Source of the DNA: Dethiosulfatibacter sp.
GTDB taxonomy: Bacteria; Bacillota_A; Clostridia; Tissierellales; Dethiosulfatibacteraceae
Direction: 5' to 3'
NCBI GenBank assembly: GCA_019084435.1
Contig: JAHRFV010000162.1
Coordinates: 1-11,179, forward strand
Length of the DNA: 11,179 nucleotides
The position numbers and the translations under genes are program-made. The notes beneath the pieces were generated by a model. That model saw only the letters and a list, made by a program, of their open reading frames with translations, searched no databases and was not told the DNA's origin. Within the stretch, counting starts at the first letter, position 1. Each line of letters opens with the position of its first letter. Positions 4,996-11,179 of this stretch are shown here, in pieces.

Positions 4996-6879
4996 ATGGG
5001 AAAGGTTAAAGTTATTGAAGCAAGTAAACAATCACGTAGACAACGAGGCAGCTTTATTGAAAATCAATTAAGAGTTGCAGCATATTGTAGGGTTAGTACA
5101 GATTCAGATGAACAGAAATTGAGCTATCAGTCCCAAGTGCTTCATTATAAACAGTTGGTTGAAACAAAACCAGAATGGAAATTGGTAGACATTTATGCCG
5201 ATGAAGCGATATCTGGAACACAAATCAATAAACGTGTTGATTTCCAAAGGATGATTAATGATGCTCTAGAAGGAAAAATTGATATGATTATTACAAAGTC
5301 AATATCTAGATTCGCTAGGAATACTTTGGATACTTTAAAATATGTACGCTTATTAAAGGAAAAGAATGTGGCTATCATGTTCGAAAAAGAAAATATTAAT
5401 ACATTGACCATGAATGGTGAAATGCTGTTGGTTATTTTAAGTTCTTTGGCGCAGCAAGAGAGTGAATCGATATCAGCGAATGTGACCATGGGTCTTAAAA
5501 TGAAAATGAAACGTGGAGAATTGGTTGGATATAATGGTTGTTTGGGTTATGATTATGACTCAGAGACTAAAACCATTTCTATTAATGAAGAAGAAGCAGA
5601 AGTTGTCCGATATATTTTCAGAAGATATGTTGAAGGTTCAGGATGTTTTGTAATAGCCAAAGAGCTTACTAATTTAGGATATAAAACAAATCGAGGAAGT
5701 GTAAAATGGCATGAGAGCACTGTTAGAGGTATTATTAAAAATGAAAAATATAAAGGTGATCTTCTTCAAGGAAAGACGTTCACGGTAGATCCAATTACAC
5801 ATAGACGTTTAGATAACATGGGAGAAAAAGAGCAGTTTTATGTCGAGAACAATCATGAAGCCATAATATCTGATGAAATGTTCGAACGTGCCCAAGAAAT
5901 TCTCAGAATGCGTAGCAAAAAGCATAGTAAGAAAAATACTTCTAGAGAATATAGTAGAAAGCATGCTTTCAGTAGTATGTGTACTTGTGGTTTCTGTGGT
6001 GGAACATATATCCGAAGAATTTGGCACCATGGAACAGATCATGAAAAACCGGCATGGCAATGTGGAAAAGCAATTAAGCATGGCAGAAAAGAATGTGGGC
6101 ATTCAAAAGGCATTCATGAAAGCTTTTTAGAAGATGCATTTGTTAATGCATATAATAAGATTCAAGAATTAAATGCTACTGACATTGAAGAATTCTTTGG
6201 AAATATTGAAGAAGCCCTTGATATAAGTCAACTTAGAGATGAAGTCAATGAATTGTCATCAAAAATCAAGAAGCTAGAAACTAAATCACAGACATTATTA
6301 GATATGAGATTAGATGGTAAAATAGCTGAAGTAGATTACGACAGAAAATTCGATATAATAGAAGAAGAACTAAAATCACTAAGGGATGAAAGAAATGAAA
6401 GATACGAAGCACTTCAAGGGGAAGAATCAATTACTACAAGAATTAAAGAGTTTAGAAAAGTCCTTGCTGAAGATTTAGAGATTGCCGAATTTGATCGTGA
6501 CATTATGGACAGTTTGATTGAAAAAGTAGTCATTGGAGCAACAGATGAAGATGGAAATCCAAATCCATATGTAATCACTTTTGTATTCAAAGCAGGTATG
6601 AAATTCAATGAAGAATTCTACGAGAAAATTGCTAATCCATCTGGTATAATTGAATCAGGAAAAATGTCTACTTACGCATCAAACGACAAACAACTAGCGT
6701 GTACCTACGCCTTAAACAAGCCATGTGGAGACTATAGTAGCACTATACAAAAAAGACTAATCATATTTGCCCATATACCGCTAAAAACCAAGTTTTTTAT
6801 GTTTAAGACCGATATTGCGAATTATCGCAATAAGGAACTGAAAGATGAAATTGTTGTTAGGTTAGGCTTTTGGATGTGA
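4996..6879 (+). CDS. large serine recombinase (TnpX/TndX-type integrase)
   Basis: This 627-residue recombinase probably excises and integrates the element through a 5'-phosphoserine intermediate. The resolvase domain spans about 25-170: YCRVSTD supplies the predicted catalytic Ser34, followed by YADEAISGT and the SISRFARNTLDTLK arginine motif. A recombinase DNA-binding domain follows at about 185-300. A zinc ribbon has Cys331, Cys334, Cys356 and Cys367, and a strongly charged coiled coil lies at about 410-475. The last 80 or so residues end in VRLGFWM, longer than a minimal large serine recombinase but within the family's range; the coil and zinc domains are those that control integration versus excision in relatives. 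AAGGAGGT is 7-8 nt upstream of ATG 4996. All catalytic landmarks are intact, so it may be active. Confidence 0.95.
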   Translation: MGKVKVIEASKQSRRQRGSFIENQLRVAAYCRVSTDSDEQKLSYQSQVLHYKQLVETKPEWKLVDIYADEAISGTQINKRVDFQRMINDALEGKIDMIITKSISRFARNTLDTLKYVRLLKEKNVAIMFEKENINTLTMNGEMLLVILSSLAQQESESISANVTMGLKMKMKRGELVGYNGCLGYDYDSETKTISINEEEAEVVRYIFRRYVEGSGCFVIAKELTNLGYKTNRGSVKWHESTVRGIIKNEKYKGDLLQGKTFTVDPITHRRLDNMGEKEQFYVENNHEAIISDEMFERAQEILRMRSKKHSKKNTSREYSRKHAFSSMCTCGFCGGTYIRRIWHHGTDHEKPAWQCGKAIKHGRKECGHSKGIHESFLEDAFVNAYNKIQELNATDIEEFFGNIEEALDISQLRDEVNELSSKIKKLETKSQTLLDMRLDGKIAEVDYDRKFDIIEEELKSLRDERNERYEALQGEESITTRIKEFRKVLAEDLEIAEFDRDIMDSLIEKVVIGATDEDGNPNPYVITFVFKAGMKFNEEFYEKIANPSGIIESGKMSTYASNDKQLACTYALNKPCGDYSSTIQKRLIIFAHIPLKTKFFMFKTDIANYRNKELKDEIVVRLGFWM

Positions 6880-6907
6880 AATGTAGGGATATAAGAAATA
6901 TATCGAA

Positions 6908-6936
6908 TTGAAACTTTTTAGATACTATGGGATAAT
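6908..6936 (+). promoter_or_regulatory. extended -10 promoter of the LAL regulator gene
   Basis: TTGAAA (6908-6913) and GATAAT (6931-6936) are 17 bp apart, and TGG directly before the -10 gives a TGn extended -10. Transcription would start near 6943, leaving a leader of about 40 nt. A perfect TTGACA at 6941 has only a poor -10 (TAAAAG) too close to the start codon, so I prefer this site. Confidence 0.55.
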
Positions 6937-6983
6937 TAGATTGACAGGAAATAATATAATTAATAAAAGCTCTGGGTGATAAA

Positions 6984-9900
6984 ATGATCAATAAGGATGT
7001 AATAGGTAGAGAAGAATTAAAATTAAATATTAAAAAAGGGTATAAGAATTACAAAAACCTTTCTAGAGATGTATTAATTGTAAAGGGTAGAGCGGGAATA
7101 GGTAAAACATATGCTGTGATAAGTATACTCGAACAGTATAGTGATATAAAAGTTATAACATGTAAACAGTCAAAATTTGAAGAAGATGAATTTTATATAA
7201 TAAAAAGTTTAATAAATAGCTTTTTTTTAGAAATGCTTATGTTTTCCGATGGTATTTACAAGCCCCTCGTTTATCACATAAAAAATAAAATTGGTAAGGA
7301 CCTTGGATATCTTGCGAATTTTAGTGATTTATACGCTAAGATTTTTTCAAATATTAAAGAAAAAGAGATACAAAACTATTCAAAAGAAAAATATAAAATA
7401 AGAAAAGCGGTTAGAGAATTACTAAAACTTGTAAGCAAACAAATTTCATCTATATGTATTTTTTTTGACGATATACAATGGAGTGACATACAAAGCATAG
7501 ATATCATAAAATCAATTATTAAGGATGACAGCATCTCTGCATTCTTTATCATATCCTATAGAACCCAATTTGAAGGCTTTTCAAAAGAAGAAAAGGTGAT
7601 TCCTACGTTAGAACTACAACCCTTTACTGAAAACCATGTAAAGAAGCTGGTCATGAATAATACATCAGATAACATACAAAATCTCGATTACTTAATAAGG
7701 TACCTTTATAGTATTACTCTAGGTAATCCGTTTTATATCATAAAAGGGATTGAAGAACTAAAGTCAAAAGGTATTATTGAGGACAATATCGTTCAAATTA
7801 ACAAGCTTTCTCTAACTAAGACATCAGATGATATAGAAGGAATTATGCTCGCTAGAGTAGAACAACTAACCGATAAGGAAAGAAAAATTCTTGACTATTT
7901 GGTTTGTCTTTTTGGAACCGCTGACAAAGATATTATAGAGCTTTTGTTTGATGAAATAGATTTAGAGGATGTTATACAGTCTCTAAAAAATAAACACTTC
8001 ATATTTGAAACACCTGAAAAGTATATTTTCACCCATGATATTATTTTAGAATATATCTTAGAGAACCTAGATGATAAAAAAACACATGAGATTAATTTTG
8101 ACATAGCCTATACACTGAATAAAAATGACTTTGATACAAGAGATTTTGTAAAGAATATAATAAATACTAACACAAAAACTTGGATGCAATCCTTTGCAAA
8201 AGATTGGTTTGATGAGGTTTATATATTTGCTCAACATAGCATAAACAACCAATCCTATGAGAATTGCAAAAAAGCAGTTGACATCCTTGAAAAAGCTCAA
8301 ACAAGTATAGAGATTGATGAAGTAACAAAACTAAACATCAGGCTACTTCTTTTGAAGTACAAGTATATTAAAGGGTGTTTTAAAGAAGTTGAAAATATGT
8401 TTGATGGACTTCAAAATCAATATATGGGGCATCCGCTAATTTTAGGTGTATATGATGAAATGTTATCTTTTTACAAATACACTGGTAAAGATCAAGAGGT
8501 TATTAATATAGGAAAACACATGCTTGATCATATAGGCTATGACTATAATGTGGAAAATATAAACCCATTACTCACTGATTTATTTAAGCCTTATGATTTG
8601 CCGAAAAAATTCGAGTTAGTAAAGAATGAAGAAATCACACCTTTATATATCTTGTATCAAATCATGCCTTCAGCTAAAAATGTAAGTGTAAATGACTTTT
8701 TATACATTATTTTAGCCATGGCAAAGCTGTCACTAGAAGAAAAGGATAGTGAATACACCCTCTTTGGATATGCGGCTCTGTCATATGTTGAGTTTAATAT
8801 GATAAATCGTTTTGAATATGGTAAATATTTTTCTGATATGGTGTTAAAGAATATAGAAAAACTAGAAAACGACGAACTTAAAACAGAGGTATTATCCTTT
8901 TATTTGACATTTGTTCACCACTGGTCAAATAACCTATTAGAAACAACAAGATTATTAGAAGAAATCAATACACAGTGTCTTGAAAACGGGATTATTACTT
9001 ATTTTTCTTATACAATTGCAAGCCTATTATTTGTCTACTCAACGATTGGTAAAAATATTGATGAATCGATTGTTCTAATAAATGAGAGGACATCTAAACT
9101 CTATGATGTAACATTATCTGAAAGCAGTTTTATCAGTAAATATATCAATCCTATGTTGACCTCTTATAGTAATAATTTTAAATATGACTCCCACACTATT
9201 GATAACCGGAATATCGAGAATATTGAAGCCCATGACTTAATAAGCGTATGGTTTGAAATATTAAGTTTGTTTCTGAAAGGCAATATAAAGCATGCATTTG
9301 AAATAGTCACTGCAGTAACCAGTATGTTTGAAGAAGCGAAAGGACATATTGTCTATACGGATATAAACTTAATCGCTGGGCTCATAAGAATGATACATCA
9401 TCAAGAGCTTGATTATGGAAAAGAGGAAAATTTAAAAGAGATTGAACGAATAAAAAATTATTTTGAGAATCTTGTTAAAAACTTTAGAGATAATCATTTA
9501 CCAAGGCATCTTTATATTTCAGGATTATTTGAGTATAACTTTGGCAATAAGTATTTAAGCTTAGGGCTTATAAATGAAGGGATTACTTTATCAAAAGAAA
9601 AAGAGAATTATCTTCTAATTGCCATAGGCAATTTTTTGGCATTAAAGATTAACACTGAAAACGAAACACTAAAGCATTACTATAAAAATGAAATGCTCCT
9701 TTATTTTGAAAAGTTAGGGGCAACAGCTGTTGTAAACATATACAAAGATCAAAAGATTCAGCGGAAGAATGAAAGCATTGTTGACGTTTATTCCTTAACT
9801 AAAGATGAACTTTGTAGATACATTCTTGATACGCTTTATGAAGAATTTGACTCGGTTTACTCTGCTGTTATCATGACTGACGATCAACCCAGAATTGCTT

Positions 9901-10391
9901 TTGAAAATAATGGCGCTACCATAAATTATGACCAGTACAGAGAGATTAAAAACAGCAAAAGTATCAATGGTGATCTTATTACCTATTCTATGAGAACGAA
10001 AGAAGAAATTGTATCTAAAAATAATGATGTTTGCAGTAAGTGTGTTCCGTTAAATCTTAGTGATACTGTCGTTGGAATACTATATCTTAAGTATCCTAAA
10101 AATAAAGATCTTCAAATTGCAGAATTTATTAATCAATATAGTTCTGATTTAACGATAAAACTTTACAATGATAAAAATGATAGAAACAGTATCTCACATG
10201 AACTCCTAAGCCCTAGAGAGCTAGGAATCTTAAAATTGTTGTTTAAAGGCAAATCAAACAAAGAAATTGGAGAAATTGAAAATATCTCTATAGGCACAGT
10301 GAAATCTCATCTGAGTAATATCTACGGGAAACTTGAAGTGAATAGTAGAGTAAAGGCGGTTGAGAAAGCAAAGGAACTCAATATTTTGTAA
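6984..10391 (+). CDS. LAL/MalT-type LuxR-family regulator with AAA ATPase and GAF-like domains
   Basis: This 1135-residue cytoplasmic regulator should couple ATP and ligand sensing to DNA binding. An AAA/STAND-type ATPase lies at about 5-200: Walker A GRAGIGKT at 35-42 and Walker B ICIFFDD at about 157-163, followed by IQWSD as in LAL and COG3899-type ATPases. A long all-helical region of about 370-930 fits TPR-like repeats. About 940-1055 reads as a GAF-like domain and carries a CSKC pair. The last 60 residues are a LuxR helix-turn-helix (LSPRELGILKLL, GKSNKEIGEIENISIGTVKSHLSNI). The ribosome site is weak (GGGTGAT, 3 nt before ATG 6984), suggesting low expression. The gene is notably rich in AUA and AGA codons. 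It has its own promoter and terminator. The next genes, for a collar protein and a surface protein, are candidate targets; the ligand is unknown. Confidence 0.88.
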   Translation: MINKDVIGREELKLNIKKGYKNYKNLSRDVLIVKGRAGIGKTYAVISILEQYSDIKVITCKQSKFEEDEFYIIKSLINSFFLEMLMFSDGIYKPLVYHIKNKIGKDLGYLANFSDLYAKIFSNIKEKEIQNYSKEKYKIRKAVRELLKLVSKQISSICIFFDDIQWSDIQSIDIIKSIIKDDSISAFFIISYRTQFEGFSKEEKVIPTLELQPFTENHVKKLVMNNTSDNIQNLDYLIRYLYSITLGNPFYIIKGIEELKSKGIIEDNIVQINKLSLTKTSDDIEGIMLARVEQLTDKERKILDYLVCLFGTADKDIIELLFDEIDLEDVIQSLKNKHFIFETPEKYIFTHDIILEYILENLDDKKTHEINFDIAYTLNKNDFDTRDFVKNIINTNTKTWMQSFAKDWFDEVYIFAQHSINNQSYENCKKAVDILEKAQTSIEIDEVTKLNIRLLLLKYKYIKGCFKEVENMFDGLQNQYMGHPLILGVYDEMLSFYKYTGKDQEVINIGKHMLDHIGYDYNVENINPLLTDLFKPYDLPKKFELVKNEEITPLYILYQIMPSAKNVSVNDFLYIILAMAKLSLEEKDSEYTLFGYAALSYVEFNMINRFEYGKYFSDMVLKNIEKLENDELKTEVLSFYLTFVHHWSNNLLETTRLLEEINTQCLENGIITYFSYTIASLLFVYSTIGKNIDESIVLINERTSKLYDVTLSESSFISKYINPMLTSYSNNFKYDSHTIDNRNIENIEAHDLISVWFEILSLFLKGNIKHAFEIVTAVTSMFEEAKGHIVYTDINLIAGLIRMIHHQELDYGKEENLKEIERIKNYFENLVKNFRDNHLPRHLYISGLFEYNFGNKYLSLGLINEGITLSKEKENYLLIAIGNFLALKINTENETLKHYYKNEMLLYFEKLGATAVVNIYKDQKIQRKNESIVDVYSLTKDELCRYILDTLYEEFDSVYSAVIMTDDQPRIAFENNGATINYDQYREIKNSKSINGDLITYSMRTKEEIVSKNNDVCSKCVPLNLSDTVVGILYLKYPKNKDLQIAEFINQYSSDLTIKLYNDKNDRNSISHELLSPRELGILKLLFKGKSNKEIGEIENISIGTVKSHLSNIYGKLEVNSRVKAVEKAKELNIL

Positions 10392-10417
10392 ATAAGTCAA
10401 TATAGAGTTAAAATTAG

Positions 10418-10449
10418 AACCTAACTTTGAAAAAAGTTAGGTTTTTTTT
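10418..10449 (+). terminator. terminator after the LAL regulator
   Basis: A perfect 10-bp stem, AACCTAACTT (10418-10427) with AAGTTAGGTT (10434-10443), has a 6-nt loop and continues into a T8 run. It is a strong intrinsic terminator. Confidence 0.92.
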
Positions 10450-10471
10450 CGTGATTTATAACTTTCGGCTG

Positions 10472-10500
10472 ATGTTTTGAAAAAAAGTCTTTACTATAAT
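10472..10500 (+). promoter_or_regulatory. promoter of the collar and surface-protein operon, -35 weak
   Basis: A perfect -10 TATAAT lies at 10495-10500, with transcription expected near 10507 and a leader of about 30 nt. The -35 region at the right distance (ATGTTT) is poor, which fits a promoter needing an activator. No clear repeat for such a factor is visible between the terminator and the -10. Confidence 0.5.
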
Positions 10501-10535
10501 TAAACTGATAAATTAGAAGAACAAGGAGGAGTAAA

Positions 10536-10790
10536 ATGCAAAATGTAGGAGAAATTAAATTGTTTGCATATGATGATGTGCCATGTGGTTATTTAGAGTG
10601 CCGTGGGCAAAAGCTTGAAATAGTAAAATACCCCAAACTCTATATGATGATAGGCAGTAAATATGGTGATTGCGATGAGCGACACTTTTATTTGCCGAAT
10701 TTATCGGCTGAAGTACCAACTGGTATGAGGTATTGTATAGCCTATATGGGAGAAGTGCCAAGAATAAATGATGAAGGTGAGGAGAAATGA
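10536..10790 (+). CDS. phage tail-collar-domain protein (microcystin-dependent-protein-like)
   Basis: This 84-residue protein matches the phage tail-collar fold pattern: GEIKLFAYDDVPCGYLEC near the start, GQKLEI, a YMMIGSKYG turn at about 36-44, then FYLPNL at about 51-56 and VPTG. That is the core seen in T4-type short-fibre collars and in bacterial proteins named microcystin-dependent proteins, which usually have longer C-terminal parts. Here the domain stands alone with no signal peptide or membrane segment. The ribosome site AAGGAGGA is ideal. Its stop overlaps the next start (ATGA), so it is translationally coupled to the secreted protein downstream. I infer a phage-derived adhesion or assembly role; exact function is unknown. 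Confidence 0.82.
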   Translation: MQNVGEIKLFAYDDVPCGYLECRGQKLEIVKYPKLYMMIGSKYGDCDERHFYLPNLSAEVPTGMRYCIAYMGEVPRINDEGEEK

Positions 10791-11179
10791 TGAGAATAAT
10801 AAGAAAAGCTTTTAAAATAATACTTTCAATTCTAATAATAGTAACATTCATGTTGTCAAATAACCAATTTAGTTTTGCAGATCCAGGAAATATAATAGTG
10901 ACCATAAATTCTGATATAACTTCAGGAACACTTCAAACAGAAGTAGAATCACAAGCAGGCCCAGACAATGCCGCTCAGGTTAAAGAACTCCATATCACAG
11001 GAGGAGGAGCGCTAAACAATACAGATATAGCATATATCAATACCATGATAAACTTAGAGGTTTTAAACGTAGCAAGCACAGTTATCGTAGGGAATGTTGG
11101 AGATAACTTTTGTTCAAGCTTTAGTGACAGTGGAAATATTCCAGATTTTGATAGTTTAAGAGAAGTAACTTTCCCAGCA
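10787..11179 (+). CDS. secreted surface protein with probable leucine-rich repeats, 3' partial
   Basis: The gene begins with ATG 10787 or 10790, overlapping the preceding stop, with GGTGAGGAG just upstream, and is open for 131 codons to the window edge. The first 31 residues form a clear Sec signal peptide: basic RIIRK, a hydrophobic IILSILIIVTFML core, and cleavage probably after SFA before DPG. The mature start is Thr, Asn and Ser rich. The stretches VKELHIT, INLEVLNV and FDSLREVTFP fit leucine-rich-repeat strands of the BspA/internalin kind found on clostridial surface proteins. No anchor is visible because the gene is cut. Secretion is sure; the repeat call is moderate. Confidence 0.8.
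   Translation, partial: MMRIIRKAFKIILSILIIVTFMLSNNQFSFADPGNIIVTINSDITSGTLQTEVESQAGPDNAAQVKELHITGGGALNNTDIAYINTMINLEVLNVASTVIVGNVGDNFCSSFSDSGNIPDFDSLREVTFPA

Larger units (their letters stand above)
1396..6879 (+). mobile_element. small integrative element with a large serine recombinase (ends approximate)
   Basis: The sigma-like regulator, structured noncoding region, DinG-like helicase, SHOCT-like protein and large serine recombinase share direction and spacing style. These are gene types commonly carried on clostridial integrative and transposon-like islands, with the recombinase as the usual last gene. No relaxase, coupling protein, mating-pair gene, plasmid Rep or resistance cargo is present, so it is either a minimal mobilised island or the eroded end of a larger element. 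I searched the flanks by eye for a shared core or target duplication and found none I trust. The left limit is placed at the inverted repeat and the right limit at the recombinase stop. Confidence 0.5.

Noticed and set aside
6941..6969. TTGACA with TAAAAG as a promoter of the LAL gene
   Set aside because: The -10 is poor and transcription would start almost at the ribosome site. The extended -10 site at 6908-6936 fits better.
10555..10905. 116-residue minus-strand ORF over the collar and surface-protein genes
   Set aside because: It is antisense to two well-supported, translationally coupled genes and has no recognisable motif.

Overview
The window is AT-rich DNA (about one third GC by eye). 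It has strong AGGAGG-type ribosome binding sites, a Gram-positive LexA box and gene families typical of Clostridia, so a low-GC Firmicute, probably a clostridial chromosome, is the best guess. It has the look of an accessory region: remnants, a mobile element, then a regulator and surface-protein genes. All convincing genes lie on the + strand.

Left part (1-1390). A broken ParB-like fragment ends in a terminator. A sigma-70-type promoter follows, with a LexA/SOS box between its -35 and -10. It drives a 181-residue phage-type regulator with a sigma region 4-like helix-turn-helix at its C-terminus. From that gene's stop codon runs a series of TGRKAC elements spaced exactly 11 bp apart (eight clear units, a ninth weaker). 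The series leads into a good promoter (CTGACA-17-TATAAT). That promoter's transcript would meet a strong hairpin after about 20 nt and a clear intrinsic terminator after about 130 nt, and then a 12-codon ORF with a near-perfect Shine-Dalgarno. This resembles a DNA-damage-triggered phage late switch (LexA to activator to late promoter to terminator barrier) whose structural genes are gone. The links between these parts are inferred.

Mobile element (about 1396-6879). A small sigma-70-like regulator is followed by about 500 bp without a convincing gene. That stretch holds a compact chain of nested helices, with a possible pseudoknot, that looks like a structured RNA, and then a long hairpin just before a DinG/XPD-type iron-sulfur helicase. 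Next come a 47-residue SHOCT-like protein, a terminator and a 627-residue large serine recombinase. No relaxase, replication initiator or type IV secretion gene is present, so this looks like a small recombinase-mobilised island or the remains of a larger integrative element. Its exact ends were not found.

Right part (6880-11179). A 1135-residue LAL/MalT-type regulator (AAA ATPase, helical repeats, GAF-like domain, LuxR helix-turn-helix) has its own extended -10 promoter and a strong terminator. A new promoter then serves an 84-residue phage tail-collar-type protein, whose stop overlaps the start of a secreted, probably leucine-rich-repeat, surface protein that runs off the window. The adjacent LAL regulator is a plausible but unproven controller of that pair.
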